From Muscardinus avellanarius (lineage: Eukaryota; Chordata; Mammalia; Rodentia; Gliridae), in contig OY726567.1 of the NCBI GenBank assembly GCA_963383645.1, positions 64,685,234 to 64,749,233 on the forward strand: 64,000 nucleotides of DNA, given 5' to 3'. Below are positions 49,252-60,019 of this stretch, one piece after another. The stretch's first letter is position 1. The number at the start of each line of letters is the position of its first letter. The position numbers and the translations under genes were made by a program. The notes beneath the pieces are model-generated. The model was not told the DNA's origin. It saw only the letters and a list, made by a program, of their open reading frames with translations, and did not search any database.

Positions 49252-50728
49252 AGCAGGGGTGGGGATGTAGCTTGGAATTAGAATGCCTCTGAATTCAATC
49301 TCTAGTACCAAAAATAAATAAATAAATAAATTCTCAAATATCTTGCTCACCTTTCCCCCACACCCCTCAACCCCCGCTGGTGGAACACACAGAAGCCCTT
49401 GGGTGGGGCCCATCATCTTCTTCTTAGGTCTCCCCACTGTCTGTCCTTCCCCCGTGACCTTTCTGGAGTTTAGGAACTTTTACCCAGCCCCACCTTTGTT
49501 CCCCACCAGGGCGGGAGAAGGGTCGCTGCGTGGCCTCGGAATACTTCCTTGAACCGGAGATCAACTTGGTGACGGAAAACACGGAGAATATTCTGAGTGA
49601 GGGGAAGAGGAGGGAGGGGCCAGGCGAAAGGGGTCATGGGAGTAAGGGCGAGATTAGGGAAGGATGTGCTCCAAGAAAGGGAGTGGAGGCTGGAAAGGAG
49701 CCGAGAAGCCGGGTGTGGTGGTGCAAGCCTGTGAACTCAGTACTTGGGAAGCTGAAAATGGAGAATCGAAGGTTCCAGGATGGCCTCAGCAACTTTTAAA
49801 AGAAAAAGAGCTGAGGATGTGATTTGGAGGTAGAATGGCCCTGGGTTCAATCCTCAAAGAAGATGTTGGAGAGGAAAGAGGAGGAAGAGGAGAAGGTGGA
49901 AGAGGAAAGGAGGAGGAGGAGAGGAGGACAAGGTGAAAGAGGAGGAGGAGGGGAGGAGAGGGAGAAGGAGGAGGAGGGGGGAGGAGGAGAGGAGAGGGAG
50001 AAGGAGGAGGAGGGGGGAGGAGGAGGGGAGAGGGAGAAGGAGAAGGAGGAGGAGGGGGAAGGAGGAGAGGAGGAGGAGGAGAGGAGGGGGGAGGAGGCCT
50101 TTGAGAAGAGGGGAAGCAGAAAGAGCTGGGTGCAAATGTCTGCCTGGACAGGGAGGAGTCTGCAGGAAAGTGGAGGGATCAAACAAGGGAGTGTGAGCCA
50201 GGCGTGGTGGTGCACGCTTGTAATCCCAGCATTTGGGAGGCTGAGACAGGAGGATCGCAGTTAGCAGACAGCCTCAGCTACTTAGTGAGACCCTTTGCAA
50301 CTCAGTGAGACCCTGTTTCAAAATTAAGAATGAAAAATAGGGCTGGGGGTGTAGCTTGGAGGTAGAATTCCCCTGGGTTCCATCCCCAGTACTGCAGAAA
50401 ATAAAAAGAAAATAAAAGGATGCCTGCTGAGCAGTGGAGTTGGTGGGGAAGTATCACAAAGGGGAGGGGGCCAATGGAAATGGGGAAGGGCCAAATGGAT
50501 AGAGACAGGGAACCCAGAGGCCTAGGGGAGGTGTCCCACTGGCGATTCCCTCCTCACCCTGCCTCTCCCCCTGTCCACCTCTCCCAGAGACAGTGCGCAC
50601 GGCCACTCCCTTCCCCATGGTCAGTCTGTTCCTCGTGTTCACCGCCTTCGTCATCAGCAACATCGGCCACATTCGCCCACAGAGGACCATTCTAGCTTTC
50701 GTGTCTGGCATCTTCTTCATCCTGTCTG
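48119..50728 (+). CDS. CACNG7: TARP gamma-7 (voltage-dependent calcium channel gamma-7 subunit), 5' coding part
   Basis: A four-pass membrane protein of the claudin/PMP22-like family. It assists AMPA-receptor trafficking and gating as a type II TARP and can affect Cav2.2 expression (known for the family). Three coding exons (48119-48314, 49510-49596 and 50588-50728) are in phase and give 141 residues of the usual roughly 275. Visible features: TM1 (about 10-29), the family motif GLWRVC (57-62), a possible N-glycosylation site NQT (45-47), extracellular Cys62 and Cys72, TM2 (about 103-123) and the start of TM3 (TILAFVSGIFFILS). The sequence breaks after the first base of codon 142. The remaining exon or exons (rest of TM3, TM4 and the cytoplasmic tail) lie beyond 64000. 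The start is MSHCSSRALTLL at the only in-frame ATG conserved in the family. Confidence 0.95.
48315..48719 (+). other. CACNG7: Unique start of the CACNG7 intron after the first coding exon
   Basis: About 400 bp of unique, C-rich intron sequence. Nothing further was recognised. Confidence 0.5.
48720..49330 (+). repeat. B1-dID array with (CA)n
   Basis: A B1 (48720-48860), a second B1 (48862-48995), a type B copy (49002-49199) whose tail becomes (CA)n (49200-49246), and a last ID tail (49255-49310) with (AAAT)n. Confidence 0.84.
49510..49596 (+). CDS. CACNG7: CACNG7 second coding exon (residues 66-95)
   Basis: Acceptor CCCCACCAG and donor TTCTGA|GTGAGG. It encodes REKGRCVASEYFLEPEINLV and the rest of the first extracellular loop. 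Confidence 0.96.
49710..49860 (+). repeat. B1-dID SINE, degraded
   Basis: A short, internally deleted copy (GGTGTGGTGGTGCAAGCCTG, then GAGGATGTGATTTGGAGGTA). Confidence 0.75.
49860..50098 (+). repeat. Purine (GGA/GAGGA) tract
   Basis: About 240 bp that are almost purely A and G (GAGGAGG, GGAGAGGGAG units), again starting at the end of an ID tail. Confidence 0.93.
50196..50400 (+). repeat. B1-dID SINE, type A
   Basis: A full copy with GCCAGGCGTGGTGGTGCACG and GGGCTGGGGGTGTAGCTTGG. Confidence 0.87.
50588..50728 (+). CDS. CACNG7: CACNG7 third coding exon (residues 95-142)
   Basis: Acceptor CTCTCCCAG and donor TGTCTG|GTGAGC. It encodes TM2 (PFPMVSLFLVFTAFVISNIG) and most of TM3. It is the last CACNG7 exon in the window. 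Confidence 0.96.
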
Positions 50729-50895
50729 GTGAGCACAGGGAGGGACTTGTGGGCTGGGAGACTGAAGTTCCGGGAGCTGGGGTCCCTCTTCCACTTAGAA
50801 AGCTGTGTCCTTGCTGTGTGACCTGGGGGAACCTGCGAGACTGTTTTCAGGTTCCAGGAGCCTGACTCTCTCTTCCACTTAGAAAATTTTGTCCT

Positions 50896-51158
50896 TGCCG
50901 GGTGTATACATTTGTAATCCCAGCATCTGGGAGGCTGAACAGGAGGATTGCGGTTCGCAGCCAGCCTCAGCTACTTAGTGAGGCCTTCTGCAACTCAGTG
51001 AGACTCTCTTTCAAAATAAAGAATAGAATATTGGGCTGGGGGGTGTAGCTTGGAGGTAGAATGCCTGGTTTAATCCCCAGAACTGCAGGAAGAAAGAAAG
51101 AAAGAAAAAAGAAAGAAAGAAAGGAAAGAAGGAAGAAAGAAAAGAAAGAGAGGAAGAG
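50896..51158 (+). repeat. B1-dID SINE with (AAAG)n tail
   Basis: A copy (50896-51090) that passes into (AAAG)n/(AAGG)n. Confidence 0.85.
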
Positions 51159-51229
51159 AAGAAAGCTATGTCGTTGCCATGTGACCCCGGGGAACCTGCA
51201 GAACCTCTTTGAGCCCCACTTTCCTTCTC

Positions 51230-51490
51230 TGAAATAGAGCTAGCACAGTGCCCATTACGCAGCACCGTTTAGAGGACCAGATCATAGCACATGCTTTTGG
51301 GTGCTAATTAGGTGCCAGGCTGTGTTCTATTACAAAAACCCAATGAGGTTAATTCTATTTATAGCCCATTTTACAGATCTGGAAGCAAACACTCAGAGGG
51401 ACGAGGGCATTTGCCTAGGACCACACAACTAGTGAGAGGCAGAGCTGGGACTCAAACTCACACAGTTCGCCTCCAGAGGCTATATTTTTA
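51230..51490 (+). repeat. MIR element
   Basis: AATTAGGTGCCAGGCTGTGT, CCCATTTTACAGATCTGGAA, CCACACAACTAGTGAGAGGC and AGAGCTGGGACTCAAACTCA follow the MIR core and 3' consensus closely. Confidence 0.85.
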
Positions 51491-51559
51491 ACCTCCGCTG
51501 GTATTTTAGCAATTAACAGTTTACAAGGCTCTATTTTCTGTGCAACATTTCAATTTTTT

Positions 51560-51920
51560 CAAACAAACAAAAAAATCAAGAGTCTTGTAGCACACGCTAT
51601 GCACCCACTACGAGGAGTCAACTCGTAGCATAGTAATATGCTAATATTAGCATATTACTAGATTTGCATTAGCCTGTATCTGTCTCTCTAGCTATGTTTT
51701 CAGCCATCCATCCATCTATTTTATTATATATTTGAAGCATTTCAAAGTAAGTTTGGGGTGCCAGTTTACTTCACCCTAAATAATTCACCATGCATGTCAT
51801 TATCTAGAATTTAATATTTATTTACAGTTCATTTTCTATTTCTTTGGAGGTGCGAGTCTCTTTGGCATGTGCGAGCCCACACCCAGATCATAGCATCTCT
51901 GCCTAGGAGTTATTATTAGC
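51560..51920. repeat. Ancient L1 3' UTR fragment (probable)
   Basis: TATTTGAAGCATTTCAAAGTAAG and CACCCTAAATAATTCACCAT resemble the 3' end of old mammalian L1 (L1M) elements. A second, similar piece is at 63306-63725. Bases 51921-52109 are unique. Confidence 0.5.
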
Positions 51921-52109
51921 ACTCACTTGACAAAGTGGGGATACTACAATCCAGAATTGTGCAGGAAGTTGCCCAAGACACCAAAATAAACAGGTGCCAA
52001 CTAACCCCTATGTCCAAAGCTCCAGAGTAGAGTTCATTCTGGAGACGTAACCTTCCAAATTCAATCCAGTCCAATCCAATTCACTTCAGTTCAACTCAAA
52101 CACATTTAA

Positions 52110-52567
52110 CCACTGGCCATGCTGATAATCCCAGTACTTGGGAGACTGAGACAGGAGTCACAGGTTTAAGGCCAGCCTTGGCAAGTCAGTGAGACCTTCA
52201 GCAACATAGCAAGACCCTGTTTCAAAATAAAAACTAAAAGCCAGGTGTGGTGGTGTGTTCTGTAATCCCATCACCTGGGAGGCTGAGCTAGGAAGACCCC
52301 AGGTTCACTGCCAGCCTCAGCAAATTAGCAAGCCCCTCAGCAATTTAGCGAGACCCCATTTCAAAATAAAATAGGGGCCAGGCATGGTGGTGCACGCTTG
52401 TAATCCCTGCACTTGGGAGGCGAAGACAGGAGGATTATGCAGGTTCCAAGCCAGCCTTGCTGGCTTAAAAGACCCTGTTTTCAAATAAGAAAAAATATAA
52501 AAATAGGTCTGGGAGTGTAGCTCAGGGGTAGAAGGGTTTCCAGGAACCCCAGTACCACCAAAAATAA

Positions 52568-52606
<39 letters not shown>

Positions 52607-52945
52607 AATAGGGCTGGAGATGTAGCCAAGAGGTAGAAAGCCCCTAAATTCAATCCTCAGTACCAACTTCCCACCAAAGAAAAAGAGCTGGAGGCATAGC
52701 TCAGAGGTAGAATGCCCCTAAATTCAATCCTCAGTACCAAAACAAACAAAAACATCCAGGAGGTAACACACAACTGTAATCTCAGTACTTGGGAAGCTGA
52801 GACAGGAGGATTGTACGTTCCAGGCCAGCCTCAGCAATTTAGGAAAACCCTCAGCAACTTAGCAACACCCTGTTTCAATAAATAAATAAAGGGGATTTGG
52901 GTATAGCTCAGAAGCAGAATGTTCAATCCTCAATACCACAAAAAA
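52110..52945 (+). repeat. B1-dID array with a nested type C copy and (AAAT)n
   Basis: B1 copies at 52110-52235 and 52240-52375, and a type C copy at 52378-52560 (TTCCAGGAA at 52539-52547) ending in (AAAT)n (52565-52608). The ID tail of the interrupted host follows (52610-52670), then another ID tail (52685-52745) and an old copy (52755-52945). Confidence 0.82.
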
Positions 52946-53079
52946 ACCAAAACAATAAACAAACACACATTTAATCCTGTCACTCAAGTCCAATTGACCC
53001 CCCCACTCACATCTATTCTCAGTTCTCCAACTCATTTTCAGTTCTCCAATTCAATCCTAATCAACTCAGTACAAATTGC

Positions 53080-53718
53080 TGGGTATGGTGATGCACACCT
53101 GTAATCTCAGTAGTTGGGAGGCTGAGACAGGAGGATCGCAGGTTCAAGGACAGCCTCAGCAAGTAGTGAGACTCTCAACAACTTAGCGAGACCCAGTTTC
53201 AAAATAAAAATAAAAGATGGGCGTAGTGGCACATGCTTGTAATCCCAGTACTTGGGAGGCTGAGACAGGAGGATCTCAGGTTTGTGGCCAGCCTCAGCAA
53301 CCTTGTGAGGCTCTAAACAACTTAGGGAGACCCTGTTTCAAAATAAAGAATAAAATAGAGCTGGGGTATAGCTCAGAGGTAGAATGCCTCTGAGTCCAAT
53401 CCCCAGTATCACAAAATAAGTGAAATAGGGCATGGGGAGCCAGGCGTGGTGGTACATGTTTGTAATCCCAGCATTTGGGAGACTGAGACAGAAGGATCAC
53501 GGTTCAAGGACAGCCTCAGCTACTTAGTGAGGCCCTTTGCAACTCTGTAAGACCCTGTTTCAAAATAAAGAATAAAAAAAAAAAAAACTAGGACTGAGGG
53601 TGGTGTAGCTGGGAGGTAGAATACCCCTGGGTTTCATCCCCAGTACCACAAAAAACAAAATAAAAAATAAAAAAATAGGGCTCGAGGTGTTAACAGGATC
53701 CCCCTGAGTTCAATCTCC

Positions 53719-53769
<51 letters not shown>
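53080..53769 (+). repeat. B1-dID array ending in (CA)n
   Basis: A B1 (53080-53210) and full copies (53215-53415 and 53440-53665), then an ID remnant passing into (CA)n (53724-53769). Confidence 0.83.
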
Positions 53770-53771
<2 letters not shown>

Positions 53772-53815
53772 TTTTCAGTTGAGCTGGTATTTTGTTTATT
53801 TATTTATTTAGCTTT

Positions 53816-54015
53816 TTGTGTGGTATTGGGAATGGAACCCAGGGGCCTTCTGCCTCTGGACTATACCCTCAGCCCTATTTTATTTTTTATTTTTGAAACA
53901 GGGTCTCACTAAGTTGCAGAGGGCCTCACTAAATTGTTGAGGCTGGCCATGGACCTGCGGTCCTCCTGATTGAGCCTCCTGAGTACTGGGATTACAAGTG
54001 TGCAGCACCATGCCC
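53816..54015 (-). repeat. Antisense B1-dID SINE
   Basis: TGGTATTGGGAATGGAACCC, then CAGCACCATGCCCGGCTGAG. Confidence 0.86.
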
Positions 54016-54160
54016 GGCTGAGCTGGTATTTATAAACAAACCCTGCCACTGTATCCCTCTCCTCCCCCTGCTCCCCTCCACACACACATACCCCAGAGAC
54101 CCACACTCAGCTCTGTCTCTCTGATTGTCCTTGCAAAGAGTTGGAGAAGGATCCTCAGCG

Positions 54161-54247
54161 TCTCCTCCTCCTCCTCCTCCACCTCCTCCTCCTCTTCCTC
54201 CTCCTCCTCCTCCTCCTCCTCCTCCTCCTCCTCCTCCTCCCCCTCCT
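54161..54247 (+). repeat. (TCC)n tract
   Basis: About 28 TCC units with rare interruptions. Both strands are open (poly-Pro or poly-Gly) but carry no domain. Confidence 0.95.
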
Positions 54248-54429
54248 ATCTCTTCCCCGCTGCACACCCAGCTCTCTCTAGGCCAAACCTCCCCCAGCCT
54301 TAAACCTAACCTGACGAGACCTTTTCCAGGGAAACCAGGGTGCAACCTCCGTGCAAACTGGGATCACGGCATGCGAAGCCAGACACTGTGCTAAAATAAG
54401 ACACGTACAATATCACGATCTGAGAGTGT

Positions 54430-54690
54430 CGGAGCGGAAAGGTCTCATCATTTTTCAGATGGAAAAATAGTGGCCTAGAGAAGAGAAAGTGGGGCAGGAG
54501 TAGGTAGCATAGGGATTTTTATTCAGCCTTCCCCAAAACATTATAAGGAAAGCCCCATTGTTTGCGCTTCACAGAAATGGAAAAGGGCTGGGGGGTGGCG
54601 ACACTGCTAGTCAGCCGCAGAACTGGGATGAGAACCAAGGGTATTCTGATTCCAAAACACGTGCTCACACCACTGCACCGGGAACGACTG
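54430..54690 (+). repeat. MIR element (degenerate)
   Basis: TCATTTTTCAGATGGAAAAA, GTCAGCCGCAGAACTGGGAT and CACGTGCTCACACCACTGCA follow the MIR order. Confidence 0.6.
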
Positions 54691-54774
54691 CCCAAGGTCG
54701 AGCTGAGGATCAATGGTGCAGGGCAGCCGGAAGTCAGCCTTTCCCATCACACAATAGAGAACTCTGTTGTTGCT

Positions 54775-55430
54775 TGGGACTGGGGCCTGAACTCAGGAGC
54801 ATTCTACCTCTCTCTGAGCTACACCCTGACCCGATTTTATTTCATTGCAGTACAGGGAATTGAACCCAGGGGCACTCCACCTCCTAGCTATACCCTCAGT
54901 CCTATTTTCTTTCTCTTTTTTTTATTCTTTAATTTGAAACAGGATCTCACTAAGTAGTTGTGGAATGCCTCACGAAGTAGCTGAGGCTGGCTGCAAACCC
55001 ACGAGCATCCTGTCTCAGCCTCCCAAATACTGGGATGACAAGCGTGGGCTACGACGCCTGGCTGCAATTTTATTTTATTAAAAAAAATGTGTGTGTGTGG
55101 TGCTGGGGATTGAACCCAGGGGCATTCTACTCCGAGCTACACCCCCAGCCCAATATTTCATTCTTTATTTTGAAACAAGTTCTTACTAAGTTGTGGATGA
55201 CCTCACTAAATAGCTGAGGCTGGCTGCTAACCTACAACCCTCCTGTCTCAACCTCCCAAATACTGGGATTACAAGCGTGTGCCACCACACCTGGCTCTGA
55301 TTTTATTTTATTTTTTAATTTTGAAGTAGGGTCTCACTAAATTGCTGAGGCTGGTCTAGAACCTGTGATCCTCCAGTCTCAGTCTCCCAAGTATTGCGAT
55401 TACAGGTATGCACCACTAAGTTCAGCTATA
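54775..55430 (-). repeat. Antisense B1-dID cluster
   Basis: Two antisense ID tails (54775-54835 and 54845-54905), a B1 (54906-55065), a full copy (55090-55297) and a B1 (55305-55430). Bases 55431-55809 are unique intron sequence with a short, unsupported open frame. Confidence 0.83.
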
Positions 55431-55809
55431 ATTGGAAGAGATTGAACCCCAATGGCCCAACTTCTTCCCTGAGTTCATTTCAAGGACTGTAACCTATGTA
55501 CCTCGCCCCCAGCTATGCCCTCATGTGCCCTCAAGCTTGTGGGGACCGCAGCAGGTGAAGGCACGTGCTGTGGACCTAGAACGACCAGGGTTCCAATTCT
55601 ACCACTGCCACTTCCTGCGGGAGCTAAAGTCTTGTGGAACTTTCACCACTCACAAACACTTCATTGATGGACTCTGAATTTGAATTCAATGTAATTTTCA
55701 TGTGTCATGAAATAGTATGATCTTTTGGGGTTCTTTTTCTACTTTTTTTTGTTGTTGTTGTTGCAAAAACTATACTTAGCAGACAAAAGCAGGTGGTGGA
55801 CTGAATTCT

Positions 55810-55998
55810 TTTTTTTTTTTTTGGTGGTACTGGGGTTCCTGGAAGCCCTTCTACCTCCGGGCTACACTCCCAGACCTATTTTATATTTTTGAAACAGGGT
55901 CTCTTACGCCAGCGCAGCTGGCTTTGAACCTGCGCGATCCTCCTGTCTCCGCCTCCCAAGCGCGGGGATTACAAGCGTGCGCCACCACGCCCGGCTTG
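55810..55998 (-). repeat. Antisense B1-dID SINE, type C (young-looking)
   Basis: Poly(T), GGGGTTCCTGGAAGCCCTTC and CTCTTACGCCAGCGCAGCTG, ending CCACCACGCCCGGC. Many CpG sites are retained, which suggests a recent insertion. Confidence 0.9.
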
Positions 55999-56104
55999 GA
56001 CCGAATTCAAATTGGGCAACCCCTGATCTAGATCATGGGTACACAATACTGGGACTGTAACAATAAGTGTTCACTATGTAATAGAAATAAATGAATAATG
56101 CTTC

Positions 56105-57007
56105 ATGTGGTGGTGCATGCCAGTAATCCCGGGACTTGGGTGACTGAGACAGGAAGATCAAAGGTTTGAGGCCAGCCTCTGCAATTTAATGAGACCCTAT
56201 TTAAAAAAAATAAAATAGGGCTGGGGGTGTTGGCCAGAGGTAGAATGCCCCTGGATTCAATCCCTAATGATATTACAATAAAGTAGAATATGCCAGGCAT
56301 GGTGACACATGTTTATAATCTCAGTACTTGAGAGGCTGAGACAGGAGGATCACAGGTTCCAGGAAAGCTTTAACAATTTAACAAGATCCGGTTTCAAAAT
56401 AAACATTAGGCTGGGTATGGTGCTGCACACTTGTAATCCCAGTAGTTGGGCGTGGAGGCTGAGACAGGAGGATCACAGGTTCATTGCTAATCTCAGGAAT
56501 TTAGTGAGGCTGTTAACACCTTAAGGAGACCCTGTTTCCAAGTAAAAAAAAAAAGAAAAGAAAATATATAAAGCAGGGCTGGAAGTTTAGTTCAGAGGTA
56601 GAAGCCCCTGTATTTCATCCCCAGTACTACAAAAACTAACAAAATAAACAATAAAAAGGTCTAGAGCCAGGCATGGTGGTGCATGCCTGTAATCTCAGTA
56701 TTTAGGAGGCTGAGCCAGGAAGATCGTGGGTTCACAGACAGCCTCAACTACTTAGCGAGGCCCTCCACAAGTTAGTGAGACCCTGTTTCAAAATAAAGAA
56801 TAAAAATAGGGCCAGGTATGGTGGTGCACACTTGTAATCCCAGTACTTGGGAGGCTGAGACAGGAGGATTCCAGGTTCGTGGCCTGCTTCAGATACTTAG
56901 TGAGACCCTCCGTAACTTAGTGAGTCAAAATAAAGAATAAAATAGGGTTGGGAGTATAGCTCAGAAGTAGAATGCCTTTAGGTTCAGTCCCTGGTACTGC
57001 AAATAAA

Positions 57008-57047
<40 letters not shown>

Positions 57048-57100
57048 GGGCTTGGAATGTAACTCAGAGAACATACATCCCTGGGTTCAATCCCAAGTGC
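56105..57100 (+). repeat. B1-dID array with (AAAT)n
   Basis: Copies at 56105-56275, 56290-56405, 56408-56635, 56665-56800 and 56813-57002, an (AAAT)n run (57003-57047) and an ID tail (57048-57100). Confidence 0.82.
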
Positions 57101-57527
57101 CAAAATAAGTAAATAAATACAGAGTGACCTGTCCCAATCATCTCGTGTTCCCAATGAGGACACGAAGGTCTCAGAGGGAGACAGGAGTTGCCCGAGGTCC
57201 AGCCATCGATGGAGTTGGCATTCAGGCCTAGAGAAAATAGTGGGAAGGTTAGGGCAGGGCAGAGAGAGAGAGAGAATCACACCAAGGGGCTAAACACCCC
57301 TCAGGGATCACTTTGGGAATGGGCTAGAGACTGGAACTAGACAAATAGAGGAAGAGGCTTCTGCAGTGGTCCAGGCAATAGCAGATGAAGTCTGTGCTGG
57401 GCTGGAGATATGAGAGAGAAGGAGAGTCAACAAATGCAAATACTGACTGGACACCTTTGGTGGTGGGGATGGGGGAGCTAGAATGGCATTGATTTTCTTC
57501 TTCCAGGCCAGAAGAAGAATGCACAAT
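57101..57527. other. Unique or L2-like intron sequence
   Basis: AGGAAGAGGCTTCTGCAGTGG and CCAGGCAATAGCAGATGAAG hint at an old L2 piece. The rest is unique. No gene. Confidence 0.35.
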
Positions 57528-57728
57528 TCTTCTAGGGATGGAACCCAGGGGCATTCATCCCCCGAGCCACACCCCCTGTCCTATTTTTTTAATTCTTTAT
57601 TTTGAAACCGGGTCTCACTGAGTTGCAGAGGGCCTCACTAAGTAGCTGAGGCTGTCCGCGAACCGTGATCCTCTGGTCTCAGCCTCCCGAATGCTGGGAT
57701 TACAAGTGTGCGCCACCACACCCGGCTA
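57528..57728 (-). repeat. Antisense B1-dID SINE, type A
   Basis: GGGATGGAACCCAGGGGCAT, then GCGCCACCACACCCGGCT. A full copy. Confidence 0.88.
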
Positions 57729-57779
57729 AGAATGCACAATATTAACCCCAATCCTCGTGCATGAGCTGTGCACCTGCTC

Positions 57780-58110
57780 ATTCATTCAGTTATCAGATAT
57801 CCTGGGTCCCAGGCCCTGTGCTTGGCACTGGAGACAATAGAGTCTGAATGGAAGCCCACATACAGTCCATCGCAGTCCAACTGCAAGTCAGTCAGAGTCC
57901 ATCAGGCATCTGCTCAAATCCCTCCCACTGTACATAGAACACATTCAGAATCCTTACTCTGGCCTGCAAGGTGTCCCATGTCTTGGCTGCTGCTGAGACC
58001 TCAGACCTCTCCTGACCCATGAACAACTCTCTGCACTGGGAATGAGAGTCTTCGCCTCACTCCAGAACTCCTATACTCTATTTCTCCCTGCATGGGTCTC
58101 TTGTTCCCAA
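57780..58110. repeat. L2-like fragments
   Basis: CATTCATTCAGTTATCAGAT with GGCCCTGTGCTTGGCACTGG, then AATCCTTACTCTGGCCTGCA, resemble two parts of L2. Recognised by eye. Confidence 0.5.
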
Positions 58111-58289
58111 TCCCCAAAGGTCTGGGACTTTTCCTCTGCAGAGTTGTCTTCTCTGTCCACAGTTTCTAATTTTGCCTTGTTTCCACTACACTACCTACCA
58201 GTCTCCTTATTTTATGTTTCTTTGCATAATAATAGGATTTAAAGAGAATTAAAAAGATGAGAGCAGGCAGGGTGTTTTCCTCTTTAAGC

Positions 58290-58470
58290 ACAAACCACTT
58301 ATTGCTATTCTCATCCTGTTTGTTTTCTGTCCCCTTCCACCAGAATGAAAACTTTAAAAGAGCAGAAACCTTTTAAAATATGTTCTTGTTTGTATCTGCA
58401 GAGCCTAGATCAGTTGCTGGTAGACACCAGAGAATTTGTAGACTGGATGAGTGTAAACTAGATGAGTGAC
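58290..58470 (-). repeat. L2-like fragment
   Basis: CCACCAGAATGAAAACTTTA, TGTATCTGCAGAGCCTAGAT and GGTAGACACCAGAGAATTTG resemble the antisense L2 3' end. Bases 58111-58289 are unique. Confidence 0.5.
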
Positions 58471-58499
58471 ATTTTAGGTTATTCTGGAAAAAGGGAAGA

Positions 58500-59070
58500 G
58501 GCAGCCAGGCATGGTGCCCATCTCTGTAATCCCAGTACTTGGGAGACAGAGACAGGAGGATCATAGGCTCAAAGCCAGCCTCGGCAACTTAGAGAGGCTC
58601 TCAGCAACCTGGCAATACCCTGTTTCCAAGTAAGAAATAAAAAATTGGAAGCCAGGCATGGAGGTACGCCTTTGTAATCCCAGTACTTGAGAGGCTGAAA
58701 CAGGAAGATTGTGGGTTCGGGCTACTTAGTGATTAGTGAGTCCCTCCTCAACTTAGTGAGACCTTGTTTCAAAATAAAGAATAAAAAATAGGGCTGGAGG
58801 CCGGGCACGGTGGCGCATGCTTGTAATCCCCACACTTGGGAGGTGGAGACAGGAGGATCGCGCTGATTTGAAGCCAGTCTTGCTGGCTTAAGAGACCCTG
58901 TTTCCAAATAAAAAAAAAAAGTATAAAAAATAGGTCTGGGAGTGTAGCATGGAGGTAGAAGGGTTTCCAGGAACCCCAATACCACCACAAAAAAAAAAAA
59001 AAAAAAATAGGGCTGGAGGTGTAACTTGGAGGTAGAACGCCCCTGGGTTTAATCCTCAAGTAAATACAAT
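58500..59070 (+). repeat. B1-dID cluster with nested type C copy
   Basis: A B1 (58500-58645) and a host copy (58650-58797, continuing at 59008-59070) interrupted by a type C copy (58800-58985, with TTCCAGGAA at 58965-58973). AAAATAGGGCTGGAGG stands on both sides of the insertion. Confidence 0.87.
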
Positions 59071-59278
59071 ACAACACAAAACAAAAACAGAAAGAGAACA
59101 TGTAGGGATACATGAATGTGATACAATAGGGTGGTGTGGGGAGTGACCTGGGAGGGCTCCCAAGAAAAGAGGATGTCTACATGATCTAGAAAAGGCGTGG
59201 AGGGATGGTTTTACCAATGAAGAGAGGAAAGTGCTTTGTATGGAAATGCATTCACAGCGTGCACGGTGAGGCGCTGGT

Positions 59279-59299
59279 GCTGCTGTCCATGGTCCTGAA
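59279..59299 (-). promoter_or_regulatory. RE1/NRSE-like REST binding site
   Basis: Read on the minus strand, this 21-bp site matches the RE1 consensus at 18 of 21 positions. It contains TTCAGGACCATGGACAGC, against the consensus TTCAGCACCATGGACAGC. It lies in the CACNG7 intron within non-SINE DNA that may derive from L2 (59080-59350). REST silences neuronal genes outside neurons, which fits CACNG7 and PRKCG. Binding is inferred. Confidence 0.6.
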
Positions 59300-59554
59300 A
59301 CGCCATTGTTCTAAGGCTAGGTTGGACTGTAGGTAATTTTTGCCTATTGTGATCTAGGAATTACAAAGCAAATAGATTTGTGAGAGCAGGAAGCGAGTAA
59401 GAGAGTTGGATTGCAGAGATAAGAAGGGGAAAGGGAAGGAGAAAAAAAAAAGACAAGTTATTTTTTTGAAAATCAGAGTCACTATCAAATAGCCAGAGAG
59501 AACAAATGACTTAGTTGGTTTGTTGTTATTTGTTTTGTTTTGTTTTGTTTTGTC

Positions 59555-59990
59555 ACTGAGGATTGAACCCAGAGACATTCCACCTCCAAGTTATACCCCT
59601 GGCCCTTTTTAAAATTATTTTTTGTTTTAGCCGGGCGTGGTGGCGCATGCTTGTAATCCCAGCATTCGGGAGGCTGAAACCTGGAGGATCACAGTTCGCG
59701 GACAGCCTCAGCTACTTAGTGAGGCCCTCTGCAACTCAGTGAGACCCGGTTTCAAAATAAAGAATAAAAAATAGGGCAGGGGGTGTAACTCGGAGGTCAA
59801 ATGCCCCTGGGTTCCATCCCCAGACCCGCCAAAAATAAATAAATAAATAAATAAATTATTTTTTGTTTTGTAACAGGGTCTCACTAGGCTGCTGAGAGTC
59901 TTGCTATCTTGCTGAGGCTGTCCTTGAACCTAGGATCCTGCTCTCTCAGCCTCTCAAGTACTGTGATTACAGGAACTTGCCAATACACCT
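59555..59990. repeat. Type A SINE inserted into an older antisense SINE, with 17-bp target-site duplication
   Basis: The host antisense copy (59555-59620 and 59870-59990) is split by a + strand type A copy (about 59629-59852). AAATTATTTTTTGTTTT occurs at 59612-59628 and 59853-59869, a perfect duplication. Confidence 0.9.
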
Positions 59991-60019
59991 GAAAATGACT
60001 TAGTTTTTTTTTTTAATTT

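Noticed and set aside
49847..50215. Ser/Pro- and Arg/Glu-rich frames on both strands
   Set aside because: A pure GGA purine tract, not a coding region.
55432..55677. 81-codon frame in a unique part of the CACNG7 intron
   Set aside because: It is short, without recognisable domain, promoter or splice signals. Chance length for this composition.
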